64,000 bases of DNA. Origin: an uncultured Bacteroidales bacterium (GTDB lineage: Bacteria > Bacteroidota > Bacteroidia > Bacteroidales > Muribaculaceae). Position 1 is the stretch's first letter. Each line of letters starts with the position of its first letter. The DNA is taken from assembly GCA_902793405.1 (NCBI GenBank), contig CADBDH010000021.1:20600-84599 (forward strand). Reading direction: 5' to 3'. Of the stretch, positions 24,655 through 33,888 are shown piece after piece. The translations under genes were made by a program, and so were the position numbers. The notes below the pieces were generated by a model, which was given only the letters and a program-made list of their open reading frames with translations, ran no database searches and was not told the DNA's origin.

Positions 24655-27600
24655 ATGAAAAAACAATTAGCACTGCTCTGCACACTGGCGATAGCCTTTG
24701 GCGTCCCTGCTGGACTGGCCCCGAGTCAGTACAACACGGGATTCACAGCTGTTGCCCAGAGCAACCGAGTTTCGGGCGTCGTGAAGGACGCCAACGGAGA
24801 GCCGATGATTGGCGTTAATGTGAGGGTTAAGGGCACGAATACGGGAACGACCACCGACTTGGATGGCCGTTACTCGATTAAGGCCGACCCCAACCAGACG
24901 CTAGTCTTCTCCTTTGTGGGCTATGACGCCATCGAAGTTCCCGCGTCACAAGCCGCCAACGTACAGTTGACCGAAGGTGCCAACACCCTGCAGGATGTGG
25001 TGGTAACGGCCGAGTTCGGTATGAAACGTGTTGCCCGCACCGTGGGTTCCTCGGTGCAGAACGTGAAGGCCCAGGACATCATCGAGTCGGGCCGCACCGA
25101 CTTTATCTCGGCCCTGCAAGGTCGTGTGTCGGGTATGAGCGTCGTTAGTTCGGGTGGTGCCCCTGGTGCCTCGACGACGGTTGTGCTGCGCAGTGCCACG
25201 TCACTGAGCGGTAACAACCAGCCGTTGTATGTTATCGACGGTATCCCCATGAACAACACCTCGTTCAACCCCACCAGCGGCCTGGCCGTTGAGGATGGCG
25301 GTAGCGCCGGCCTGACGCCCCGTTCGACCGACTACTCGTCACGTGGTAACGACTTCAACCCCGAGGACATCGAGTCGATGACCGTGCTGAAGGGTGCTGC
25401 CGCAGCCGCTCTGTACGGTAGTGATGCATCTAACGGCGCCATCATCATCACCACCAAGAAGGGCCGCTCGGGCCGCGCTCGCGTGACCTACAGCAACCAG
25501 TTCACCTGGTCCAAGGCCTATGGCTGGCCCAAGATCCAGGACAAGTACATCAATGGTGCCTATGGTGCTGCCAACTTCTACTACACGAGCCGCTACGGTT
25601 CGCTATATGATGGCACGATGCCATTCTTTGACAACACGGCTGCCGTGCTGCAGACCGGTTTCATGCACCGTCACAACCTGTCGATGGAGGCCGGTAACGA
25701 CAAGATGTCGGTTCGCGCCAGTGCATCGTTCTTCGACCAGGATGGTGTCATCAAGACCACAGGCCTGACCCGTACCAACCTGTCGCTGGCTGGACGTGCC
25801 GAGTTGACCAAGTGGTTGTCGATGGAAGGAAGCATGCAGTATGTCAACGCCAAAAACGACAAGGCCCTGCGTGGTCTTTACGGTCCTGTGCGTTACAGCT
25901 ACCGCTGGCCCAGCGTGGATGACATGAGCATCTACCTGGCCGAGGATGGTGCCCACATGAAGTATCCCGCATACTATACCGACACCGACCTCTTGAACCC
26001 GCTGTTCGCCCTGAAGAAGAACCTGATGCATGACCAAACCGACCGCATCATCAGCGCCTTCTCGCTGAACTTCACCCCGATTGCCCACACCTACCTGCGC
26101 CTGCAGATGGGTTGGGACGTGAGCACCTCGACCTATGAGACGGGCACCCACCCCTACTATACGAGTGCCAACCAGAGTGTCGATGACAGCAACAACAGTG
26201 GTACTTACAACATCACCAAGTATAACACCAACGACCCGACGCTGAACGTACTGGCCGGCTACAACAACAGCTGGCTGGACAACAAGTTCTCGCTGGGTAT
26301 CCAGGCCGGTTACCACCAGCTCGAGAACGGCGTGACCAGCCTGTCGTCCTATGGTTCTAACTTCAAGGTGATCGACTTCTACAGCATCAACAACTGTACC
26401 GAGAGCACCGTTACCAGCAAGAAGCGCTCGACCAAGCGCCGCGTGCAGGCTATCTCGGGTCAGTTGGAGCTGGGCTTCAACAACATGATCTTCTTGACGG
26501 GCCGCTTCCGTAACGACTGGTCGTCGACCCTGCCCAAGGATAACAACAGCTACTTCTATCCCGCCGGCGAGCTTTCAATCGTGCTGAGCGAGATGAAGTT
26601 CATGAAGAACATCGGCTTCATCAACTACCTGAAACTGCGTGGCGCTATCGCCCAGGTAGGTAAGGATGCTCCCGTGCTCTCGATCGATCCCGAGCTCGAA
26701 CCCACCGGCCTGACCGGCGGCGGTTACAAGTATGGCTACACCGGTCCCAACCGCAGCCTCAAGCCCGAGATGACCACCTCCTACGAGGCTGGTGTTGAGG
26801 CACGCTTCTGGAACGACCGCATCAACGCCGACTTCACCTGGTTCCGCACCCACTGCGCCGACCAGATCGTTACCGGCTTCCGCATGAGTTACGCTACCGG
26901 CTTCGTGCTCAACAACATGAACGTGGGTACGTTTAACACGTGGGGCTGGGAAGGCCACGCCGACGTTGACGTGGTTCGCGCCAACGATATCCGCTGGAAT
27001 GTGGGCTTTAACATCTCCCACACCAACAGTAAGGTCGTTTACCTGCCCGAGAACCTGGTTGAGTTCTACAATGCCTATACCTGGAACTCAGGTAACATCC
27101 GCAATGGTGTGATGAAGGGACATCCCATCAGCACTGTTACCGGCCGTGCCTATGAGCGCAACTCCAAGGGTCAGATCCTGATCGACCCGACCACCGGTCT
27201 GCCCCGCACCAGTGCCGACTGGAGCATCCTGGGTAACCGCGAGCCCAAGCTGCGCTTCGGTCTCACCACCGCGCTGAGCGTGAAGAACTGGCGCCTGAGT
27301 GCCATGTTCCAGGGCCGCTACCATGCCGACGTTGTCAATGCTACCATGCGCGACATGTTGGGCACCGGTCTGAACTGGCTGTCAGTTGACATGCGTGAGA
27401 AGGGCTTCGTAGTATTTGACGGCGTACTCTACGACGGCAAGCAGGAGAGCGACAATCCCACCAAGAACACCATCGCCGTTAACCTGGGCGAGTATGGCTC
27501 TTACACCTACACCGGTGGTGATGAGGACTGGATCCAGCACAAGATCAACTACATCCGTTGCCAGGAATTGCGTCTGGCTTATGTATTCTCACGCAACTGG

Positions 27601-28353
27601 CTCACCAAGGTAACCAAGGGTACCGTACAGAATGCCAGCATCTATGCTTCGGCCAACGACTTGTTCACCATCACCAACTACACGGGTACCGACGTTGCCG
27701 GTAACACCCTGTCGGCAGCTGCCGGCGGTACCGGTGGTGAGGGTTACGACTGCTGGTCGCTGCCCACTCCGCGCAGCTACTCGGTAGGTCTGAGCGTGAC
27801 CTTCGGCAGCAACGACGAGGCTCCCAAGCCCGCCTACGTGAACACGACGGCCCTGAACGACCAGATCAACGACCTGCGCGCTCAGCTCGCCAACGCCGAG
27901 AACAGCTACAACAGCCGTCTGGCTCAGATGCAGAACGACCTCGACGCCGCTAACCGCGCCCTGGCCAACTGCCGCAACGACCTGAATGCTGCCAAGAACG
28001 CCGCTCCCAAGGTGGTTGACAACAGCAAGCAGTACATGAACGTGCTCGTTCACTTCCCCGTGAACAAGACCGGCATCACCGCCGATCAGCGCGCCAACGT
28101 TGAACGCGTCGCCGCTTACCTGAAGAGTCATCCCGAGGCTACCTGCGAAATCAAGGGTTACGCTTCGCCCGAGGGCAACCAGGAGAACAACATCAAGCTC
28201 GCTAACGGCCGTGCCGCCAGCGTGAAGGATATGCTCGTCAACAAGTATGGTATCGCTGCCAACCGCATCAATGCCAAGGGCCAGGGTATCAGCAACATGT
28301 TTGACGAATTGAGTTGGAACCGTGTTTCGATTTGCGAAATCGTCGTGAAGTGA
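24655..28353 (+). CDS. SusC-type TonB-dependent transporter fused to coiled coil and OmpA domain (operon 3)
   Basis: 1232 residues from ATG 24655. The signal peptide is nearly the same as in the 18389 gene (MKKQLALL). Then VSGVVKDANGEPMIGVNV, DVVVTAEFG, plug (PLYVIDGIPMNNTSF; TVLKGAAAAALYGSDASNGAIIITTKKG) and the barrel, closing with SYSVGLSVTFG. The added tail begins near 27835: coiled coil ([20 protein letters not shown]) with the ALANC cysteine, then the OmpA-like domain ([46 protein letters not shown]). The tail DNA around 27958-28070 matches that of the 18389 gene almost exactly while the barrels differ strongly, pointing to recent exchange of the module. The SusD and a third lipoprotein follow. 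Confidence 0.94.
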   Translation: MKKQLALLCTLAIAFGVPAGLAPSQYNTGFTAVAQSNRVSGVVKDANGEPMIGVNVRVKGTNTGTTTDLDGRYSIKADPNQTLVFSFVGYDAIEVPASQAANVQLTEGANTLQDVVVTAEFGMKRVARTVGSSVQNVKAQDIIESGRTDFISALQGRVSGMSVVSSGGAPGASTTVVLRSATSLSGNNQPLYVIDGIPMNNTSFNPTSGLAVEDGGSAGLTPRSTDYSSRGNDFNPEDIESMTVLKGAAAAALYGSDASNGAIIITTKKGRSGRARVTYSNQFTWSKAYGWPKIQDKYINGAYGAANFYYTSRYGSLYDGTMPFFDNTAAVLQTGFMHRHNLSMEAGNDKMSVRASASFFDQDGVIKTTGLTRTNLSLAGRAELTKWLSMEGSMQYVNAKNDKALRGLYGPVRYSYRWPSVDDMSIYLAEDGAHMKYPAYYTDTDLLNPLFALKKNLMHDQTDRIISAFSLNFTPIAHTYLRLQMGWDVSTSTYETGTHPYYTSANQSVDDSNNSGTYNITKYNTNDPTLNVLAGYNNSWLDNKFSLGIQAGYHQLENGVTSLSSYGSNFKVIDFYSINNCTESTVTSKKRSTKRRVQAISGQLELGFNNMIFLTGRFRNDWSSTLPKDNNSYFYPAGELSIVLSEMKFMKNIGFINYLKLRGAIAQVGKDAPVLSIDPELEPTGLTGGGYKYGYTGPNRSLKPEMTTSYEAGVEARFWNDRINADFTWFRTHCADQIVTGFRMSYATGFVLNNMNVGTFNTWGWEGHADVDVVRANDIRWNVGFNISHTNSKVVYLPENLVEFYNAYTWNSGNIRNGVMKGHPISTVTGRAYERNSKGQILIDPTTGLPRTSADWSILGNREPKLRFGLTTALSVKNWRLSAMFQGRYHADVVNATMRDMLGTGLNWLSVDMREKGFVVFDGVLYDGKQESDNPTKNTIAVNLGEYGSYTYTGGDEDWIQHKINYIRCQELRLAYVFSRNWLTKVTKGTVQNASIYASANDLFTITNYTGTDVAGNTLSAAAGGTGGEGYDCWSLPTPRSYSVGLSVTFGSNDEAPKPAYVNTTALNDQINDLRAQLANAENSYNSRLAQMQNDLDAANRALANCRNDLNAAKNAAPKVVDNSKQYMNVLVHFPVNKTGITADQRANVERVAAYLKSHPEATCEIKGYASPEGNQENNIKLANGRAASVKDMLVNKYGIAANRINAKGQGISNMFDELSWNRVSICEIVVK

Positions 28354-28449
28354 TATTAACAAGTTTAAAGTTTAGAGTTTAGAGTTTAAAGTGACTTAAG
28401 TTACTAAAAACTAAGGACTAAGAACTAAAAACTAAAAACTAAAATAGAT
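28354..28449 (+). repeat. susC-susD intercistronic spacer, class 2
   Basis: Contains AGTTTAGAGTTTAGAGTTT and CTAAAAACTAAAAACT units that can pair. The 59 bases at 28361-28419 reappear exactly, inverted, at 60564-60622 in operon 4. Confidence 0.85.
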
Positions 28450-30336
28450 ATGAAACTTTTCAAATCAATTATATTGTGTGCGCTGGCTTGCGTGACGTTG
28501 GGACTGACATCCTGCGACGACTACCTGGATGTGAACAAGAACACCGACGCCCCTGACTATGTAGAGGGCTACCTCTACCTGGCAGGTATCCAGCAGGCTT
28601 ATCAGGGCATCTACTGGGACTTGCGTGCCATCGCTCCGCTCACCCAGATGATGGGTACCTCGAGTTACACCAATTTTGCCAACCACTACTACACCAAGGC
28701 CAGCGATGCCGGTGGTGAAGCATGGCGCATGGTTTACTGGAACCAGGGCATGAACCTGGAGAACATGATCAACCAGAGTGTTCAGGCCGAGAATTGGACG
28801 CTTGCCGGTATCGGCATGGCCATGAAGGCTTTCTCATGGGACCTGCTGACCAAGGTCAACGGTGAGGCTCCCATGAAACAGGCCTATGAGGCAGGACGTC
28901 TCGACCATCAGTACGACTACCAGTATGACATCTATCCCCAGGTGCGCGAGTGGGCCTACAAGGCTATCGAGTACCTGCAGAAGGAGGACAACTCGTCCTA
29001 TGGCAACCGCATCAAGAACAACGACTTCATTTATGGCGGTGACAAGGACAAGTGGGTTAAGTTCTGCTATGCAGTGATTGCCCGCAACCTGGCCTCGCTG
29101 ACCAACAAGAAGGACTTCAGGGAGAAATACTACAATGAGTTCCTCGAGGCTGTCAGCAAAGCTTTTGCCAGCAATGACGACAACGCTACCCTGAAGATTG
29201 CCGGTGGTGGCGCCGATGCTGCCGAGAGCGGCTACAACAACTTCTGGGGTCCCTATCGTGGCAACTTGAGCTACAGCTACTTCCAGCACGACTATGCCGT
29301 GCAGCTGTTCACGGGTACCATCCGCAAGTATGATGAGAACGGTAACTATATCCAGACCGAGGATACCATCGAGATCAACCGTCAGCACTATCCCTACCAG
29401 CTGCTCGACAAGCAGATCACCAGCGATACCCTGCCCGATGCCGGTCACTTCGACCCGCGCCGCCTCGTGAAGCTGGCCACGACCGACAGCAGCAAGTATG
29501 CCACCATCGCCGACCGCGAGGTGCTGCGCAGCCTCTACTATGTGGGCTCGGGCTTCACTGGCGCTTCAGGCCCCATCGGCACTGCTCCCTCGTTCTGGGG
29601 CCGCAATGCCGTGTCCAACACCGTCTATGACGGTTCCGGCCACTGGATCTATCGCGACGACTGTCCCTACATCATGACCACCTATGCCGAGCTGCTGTTC
29701 GACCTGGCCGAGGTTCAGTTCAAGTATGGCAGCAAGAGCGATGCATTTGAGACCTGGAAGAAGGCCATGCAGGCCGATATGGACTTCACTGCCAGCTACA
29801 TCGTAGCCGGTACCTATGATGGTACTTACCGTCAGGGTGACCGTGTGACCAAGGCCACCTTCAACACCCTGGCACAGGAATACCTGAATGGTCCCTACGT
29901 GGGTGGTCTGTCACAGAGTGACTTCTCGCTGTCACACATCATGATGCAGAAGTATCTGGCCCTCTATCCCTGGGGTGCTATCGAAGCTTGGGTTGACCTG
30001 CGCAAGTACTTCTATGACATCCAGTACACAGGCGACTATCCCAAGTATGGCAACGGTTGGGACAGAACAACTCTCGACCAGAAGCTGGATACCGATCCCA
30101 ACAAGGTTTACAAGGGATTCTGGCTGCAGCCTGCACAGGTACAGGGTCGCAAGAGCGCCTTCAATACCGACAACAACGGCTCGCCCTGCTTCCGCCTGCG
30201 CCCGCGCTACAACTCCGAGTACATGTGGAACAAGGGCAACCTTGATGCCCTGTTGCCCATCGGTGGCCAAGAGCTTGATTACCAGTGCTCAATCATGTGG
30301 TTCTGCTATCCCGGTGATATGCCTACGTCAAGATAA
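28450..30336 (+). CDS. SusD-like outer-membrane lipoprotein (operon 3)
   Basis: 628 residues; lipobox LGLTSC with Cys near residue 22, then DDYLDVNKNTDAP typical of the SusD-like_2 branch. Visible helices: LAGIGMAMKAFSWDLLTKVNGEAPMKQA, WVKFCYAVIARNLASL, YAELLFDLAEVQFKYG. A late ISHIMMQKYLALYPWG-type segment is also present (as SHIMMQKYLALYPWGAIEAWVDLRKY). The leader matches the SusD at 13910 (MKLFKSIILC). It is followed after 30 bp by a further lipoprotein gene. Substrate unknown; like operon 2 it lacks enzyme neighbours. Confidence 0.92.
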   Translation: MKLFKSIILCALACVTLGLTSCDDYLDVNKNTDAPDYVEGYLYLAGIQQAYQGIYWDLRAIAPLTQMMGTSSYTNFANHYYTKASDAGGEAWRMVYWNQGMNLENMINQSVQAENWTLAGIGMAMKAFSWDLLTKVNGEAPMKQAYEAGRLDHQYDYQYDIYPQVREWAYKAIEYLQKEDNSSYGNRIKNNDFIYGGDKDKWVKFCYAVIARNLASLTNKKDFREKYYNEFLEAVSKAFASNDDNATLKIAGGGADAAESGYNNFWGPYRGNLSYSYFQHDYAVQLFTGTIRKYDENGNYIQTEDTIEINRQHYPYQLLDKQITSDTLPDAGHFDPRRLVKLATTDSSKYATIADREVLRSLYYVGSGFTGASGPIGTAPSFWGRNAVSNTVYDGSGHWIYRDDCPYIMTTYAELLFDLAEVQFKYGSKSDAFETWKKAMQADMDFTASYIVAGTYDGTYRQGDRVTKATFNTLAQEYLNGPYVGGLSQSDFSLSHIMMQKYLALYPWGAIEAWVDLRKYFYDIQYTGDYPKYGNGWDRTTLDQKLDTDPNKVYKGFWLQPAQVQGRKSAFNTDNNGSPCFRLRPRYNSEYMWNKGNLDALLPIGGQELDYQCSIMWFCYPGDMPTSR

Positions 30337-30366
30337 TTTATTAATGATATTAAAATCCGATAGATT

Positions 30367-31239
30367 ATGAAATATTTCAAATATATAGCATTATTGCTGC
30401 TGGTGGCTGTGATGATGGGCTCCTGTGACAAGAAAGACGTCGCCTATATGGCCGAGCCCGTTGACGAGTCGTCAAAGGCATATATCCAGGTAGGCTACTA
30501 TGAGCCTGTCACCGCCGGTGCAGCCAATTACATGTACTTTATCGACATCAACGGTGTCGAGTACGGCAACGACGGTGCCACCTTCCTGGCCACCTTCAAC
30601 ACGGTTCCTTCGGGCGGTACCAACCGCTACTATGCTGTAGATGCCGGCAATGTCAACCTCAAGCTGCACAAGCGTGTGAGCGATGGAAACGGAGGTTACA
30701 CCTATCCTGTAGTCTATGACCAGAACGTGACCGTACAGGCCGGCAAGCGCTATTGCCTGTATGTGCATGACCTGAACAAGGCTCCCATCCCCATCGAGAT
30801 GACTCCCGCTCCCGAGTTCGGCAAGGCACTTGATACCGACTCGCTGTGCCGCGTTCATTTCGTCAACCTGCTCTATGAGGCCGACGGCACGCCCTACACC
30901 GGCAAGGTGCAGTATGGTGTTCAGAACCTGGACACCAAGGAGTATGAGCCTGTGGGAAAGCCGATTGGATTCGGTGAGAGCACCGATTGGTTCACTGTAA
31001 AGATCCGCAAGACCGTCTACAACAGTAGCGGTTCACAGCGCCGTGAGGTATGCCTCTTTGCCGTGGATAACGACGGCAAGGTAACCGGTATGCTCCCCTA
31101 CACCAAGTCTAACGGTACGATGGGTGAATTCACCGACTACTGGACCTGGTACATCGGCCGCGCTTATCGTCAGATCGCTGCCGGCAACTGCGGTAGCAAG
31201 AGCATCCGTTGCACCCTCTATCAGTTCGTGATCGAGTAA
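30367..31239 (+). CDS. accessory surface lipoprotein of SusCD operon 3
   Basis: 290 residues; the signal peptide ends MMGSC, lipid Cys near residue 20. The mature chain looks like two beta-sandwich halves. The first (KAYIQVGYYEPVTAGAANYMYFIDINGVEY...) is reminiscent of DUF4397-type domains. The second starts near LCRVHFVNLLYEADG. A Q(C/F)VIE-like final strand closes it. Third genes in SusCD operons usually encode surface glycan- or ligand-binding lipoproteins (SusE/SusF-like position). That role is inferred from position only. It ends just before a terminator, so operon 3 is susC-susD-lipoprotein. Confidence 0.8.
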   Translation: MKYFKYIALLLLVAVMMGSCDKKDVAYMAEPVDESSKAYIQVGYYEPVTAGAANYMYFIDINGVEYGNDGATFLATFNTVPSGGTNRYYAVDAGNVNLKLHKRVSDGNGGYTYPVVYDQNVTVQAGKRYCLYVHDLNKAPIPIEMTPAPEFGKALDTDSLCRVHFVNLLYEADGTPYTGKVQYGVQNLDTKEYEPVGKPIGFGESTDWFTVKIRKTVYNSSGSQRREVCLFAVDNDGKVTGMLPYTKSNGTMGEFTDYWTWYIGRAYRQIAAGNCGSKSIRCTLYQFVIE

Positions 31240-31276
31240 GGCAGCAGGGGACTCATCCCCTACCCTACAATAAAAA

Positions 31277-31316
31277 CGTCCGCCGAGGCCTTCACAGCCC
31301 CGGCGGCGTTTTTTAT
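31277..31316 (+). terminator. terminator of operon 3
   Basis: CGCCGaGGC...GCCcCGGCG stem, loop CTTCACA, then GTTTTTTATC. Sequence-related to the terminator at 24121. Confidence 0.85.
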
Positions 31317-31338
31317 CGAATCTGCAACCACAAGACCT

Positions 31339-31411
31339 GTAGAGACGCAAAATCTTGCGTCGCGGTACATCAGTCTATGTAACAACAAGAGGCGCAAAAT
31401 TTTGCGCCTCT
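31339..31411. repeat. two GAGACGCAAAAT-type palindromes
   Basis: The first (31339-31368) is an imperfect hairpin built on GAGACGCAAAATCTTGCGTC. The second (31388-31411) is a perfect 24-bp palindrome with half-site AGAGGCGCAAAA. This palindrome type is widespread in Bacteroidota intergenic DNA. Degenerate relatives occur at 57131-57225. Confidence 0.7.
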
Positions 31412-31455
31412 ACATATTTAATCTCATGGGACTTAAATCTCTGTTATTCTTCGGG

Positions 31456-32583
31456 TTAAGGAATGTCGATATCCACTACAGGAGCGGTCTCGAGCAGGTT
31501 GCGGTACAGGTCGGTCATCTTCTTGTAGAAGGCGGGATAATCGAGGTTGTCCTCAAAGTCCTTCTGTGCCTGGGTACCCATACGACTGCGGGTGGCAGTG
31601 TCGTTGATGAGCAGGTTGATGGCATCGGTGAGTGCCTGTTCGTCGCCTGGCGGGACGAGAATGCCGTTCACACCGTCATGGACGTACTCTGATTGGGCTC
31701 CGTTGTTGCTGCAGATGTGCGCTTTACCGGCCATCATATACTCCAAGTTGCTGATTCCCAGCGCTTCGGGCTGTATGGACGGCAACACGCCAAAGTCGGC
31801 CTGTCGCAGGTATTCCAGGATGTTGTCCCTGAATCCCAACAGCGACACATTATTCACCATGCCCGCGGCCACGATGAAACCCTTGATTTTTGCCTTGTAT
31901 TTGGGCTCTCCTTCGCCGATAATGGCCAGGTGGTACTTGGACCTGTCCACATGGGTTAATGCGCTCAGAAGGGCGTCTAAGCCCTTTTCGGGGGCCAGTT
32001 TGCCGTGATACATGATGAGTGCCTGGTGCGGTTTCAAGTCCAATTCACGTCGCAGGTCGGGCACATCGGTACCTATCTGGCTGTCGCACACGCTGTCACG
32101 CAACACCACGCCACGGTCGGCATACTGCTTCTTGGCCTTGCCCAGGAAGGCCTCACGGGCCATCTCAGAGGAGAAGACAAAGCAATCAATGGATTTGTAC
32201 AGCTTGGTGTACATATAGTTCTTCTTGGGCTTGTAAACGCCATGCACGCTCACCACCACGCGCGTGTCGCGGTTCTCGCTGATGCGACGCGCCATCACGG
32301 CCATGAAGGCATCCTTGAAGCTGTGCACATGTATGATGTTCTTGCCCTTGCGCAGCAGGCGCGCAAAACGCACGGGACTGTCGATGTCGGTAACGCCCTT
32401 GAGCGGTAAAATCGAGATGGGAATCTCAAGCCTGCGGTACTGTTTCAACACCACGGGACGCTTGCGGCACACGACCTCGACATAAAAGTCCTTGTCGTTG
32501 CGAAGGCGATCCACCAGGTCATAGGTGTACTGCTCGGCACCTGTCCAGTGCTTATTGGATACGATATGAAATACGTTAATCAT
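31456..32583 (-). CDS. GT4-family glycosyltransferase
   Basis: 375 residues from ATG 32583 (the preceding TTG is not needed). GT-B fold: N-terminal NVFHIVSNKHWTGAEQYTYDL and IIHVHSFKDAF. C-terminal donor-binding half: MYHGKLAPEKGLDALLSAL, LAIIGEGEPKYKAKI, VSLLGFRDNILEYLRQADFGVLPS and the EALGISNLEYMMAGKAHI motif with the EX7E-type Glu. Such enzymes add sugars to lipopolysaccharide, capsule or glycoproteins from nucleotide-sugar donors. It is solitary here, with no other polysaccharide genes adjacent, so acceptor and donor are unknown. Confidence 0.88.
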   Translation of the reverse strand: MINVFHIVSNKHWTGAEQYTYDLVDRLRNDKDFYVEVVCRKRPVVLKQYRRLEIPISILPLKGVTDIDSPVRFARLLRKGKNIIHVHSFKDAFMAVMARRISENRDTRVVVSVHGVYKPKKNYMYTKLYKSIDCFVFSSEMAREAFLGKAKKQYADRGVVLRDSVCDSQIGTDVPDLRRELDLKPHQALIMYHGKLAPEKGLDALLSALTHVDRSKYHLAIIGEGEPKYKAKIKGFIVAAGMVNNVSLLGFRDNILEYLRQADFGVLPSIQPEALGISNLEYMMAGKAHICSNNGAQSEYVHDGVNGILVPPGDEQALTDAINLLINDTATRSRMGTQAQKDFEDNLDYPAFYKKMTDLYRNLLETAPVVDIDIP

Positions 32584-32808
32584 CAAGTTGGTTTATATGA
32601 TAAGGCATTAGCCACGCCACGAAGATACACATTTTTTCTTGAAGGACAAAATAATGACAAAAAAACTGACGCCTCTCCCCCACCCCAATCCTCAATAAAA
32701 AGGGCAAAAATTCGCGATGAAATGGGCAATTTTTGGCAGGGAACAGATTTGAAGTGACTTCATCGAGTGTATAATAGACCTGGCCTATCCACTACTGCCG
32801 AAAACAAT

Positions 32809-32837
32809 AAGGCACGGCGCATGATGCGCCGTGCCTT
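32809..32837 (-). terminator. terminator of SPFH/NfeD operon
   Basis: Near-perfect palindrome with 14-bp arms (AAGGCACGGCGCAT and complement). It is followed on the minus strand by ATTGTTTTCGG. Confidence 0.8.
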
Positions 32838-32870
32838 GATATGGTATGTCGACTACTCTACCCTACCCGA

Positions 32871-33836
32871 TTACTCCTTCTTATCGTCATGACCGAAGAG
32901 TTCCTTGATACCGCCGATCGAGCCTAACAGGTTGGTGGCCTCATAAGGCAGGTAAACGGTCTTGGTCTTGTCACCGCTGGCAACGGTGTCGAGCATCTGG
33001 ATGTACTTCTGGGCAAGCAGGTAGTTGGCAGGGTTGGTGCTTTGACCAACGGCCTGGGTAATCTTGTCGATGGCGATAGCCTCGGCCTCGGCCTTGCGGA
33101 TGCGGGCCTGAGCCTCACCCTCGGCACGCAGGATCTCGGTCTGCTTGTCGGCCTCGGCCTGATTGATGCGTGCGGTCTTCTGACCCTCGGACTGGAGGAT
33201 GGCAGCCTGTTTCTGACCCTCGCTGGTCAAGATGGTAGCACGCTTGTTACGCTCGGCCTGCATCTGCTTCTCCATGGCCTGGAGAACGGTTTGAGGCGGC
33301 TGGATGTCCTGCAACTCAACGCGGTTCACCTTGATACCCCACTTGTTGGTGGCATCGTCGAGCACGGCACGCAGCTTGGAGTTGATGGTATCACGCGAGG
33401 TAAGCGTCTGGTCCAGCTCGAGTTCACCAATGATGTTACGCAGCGTGGTCTGGGTCAGCTTCTCGATAGCGTTGGGCAAGTTATTGATCTCATACACAGC
33501 CTTGAAGGGATCCATGATCTGGAAATAAAGCAGCGCATTGATTTGGGTCATTACGTTATCCTTGGTAATCACATTCTGCTTGTCGAAGTCGTATACTTGT
33601 TCGCGCAGGTCAATCACATTGGTGGTGCGATAGCGTCCGTGCTCATAGGCCACAATGCTCTTGGCGCGATCGATGAACGGGATAATCACATTGATACCGG
33701 GTTTGAGCGTGGCATAGTATTTACCCAGTCGCTCGATAATCTTGGTCTCGCTCTGCGGAATAATCACGAGGCTGTTTTTGACAAGAATCAGGGCCAGCAG
33801 AATAACGACGATAAGAAAAATTGATAGCGGTGTCAT
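32871..33836 (-). CDS. SPFH/band-7 (stomatin-like) membrane protein
   Basis: 321 residues. One N-terminal transmembrane helix (FLIVVILLALILV) is followed by the band-7 domain (VIIPQSETKIIERLGKYYATLKPGINVIIPFIDR; QTTLRNIIGELELDQTLTSRD; WGIKVNRVELQDIQPP). A long coiled coil rich in Ala, Glu and Gln follows (repeats of SEGQKQAAILQ and AEGEAQARIRKAEAEA). This is the QmcA/slipin type. These proteins oligomerise in membrane microdomains and pair with NfeD, encoded 52 bp upstream in the same operon. Cellular role: membrane organisation or protease scaffolding, from family knowledge. Confidence 0.92.
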   Translation of the reverse strand: MTPLSIFLIVVILLALILVKNSLVIIPQSETKIIERLGKYYATLKPGINVIIPFIDRAKSIVAYEHGRYRTTNVIDLREQVYDFDKQNVITKDNVMTQINALLYFQIMDPFKAVYEINNLPNAIEKLTQTTLRNIIGELELDQTLTSRDTINSKLRAVLDDATNKWGIKVNRVELQDIQPPQTVLQAMEKQMQAERNKRATILTSEGQKQAAILQSEGQKTARINQAEADKQTEILRAEGEAQARIRKAEAEAIAIDKITQAVGQSTNPANYLLAQKYIQMLDTVASGDKTKTVYLPYEATNLLGSIGGIKELFGHDDKKE

Positions 33837-33888
33837 AATAATAAATGTTTAGTTGTTAGTTGATATTCTTTAATCCTTAGCAATCCTT

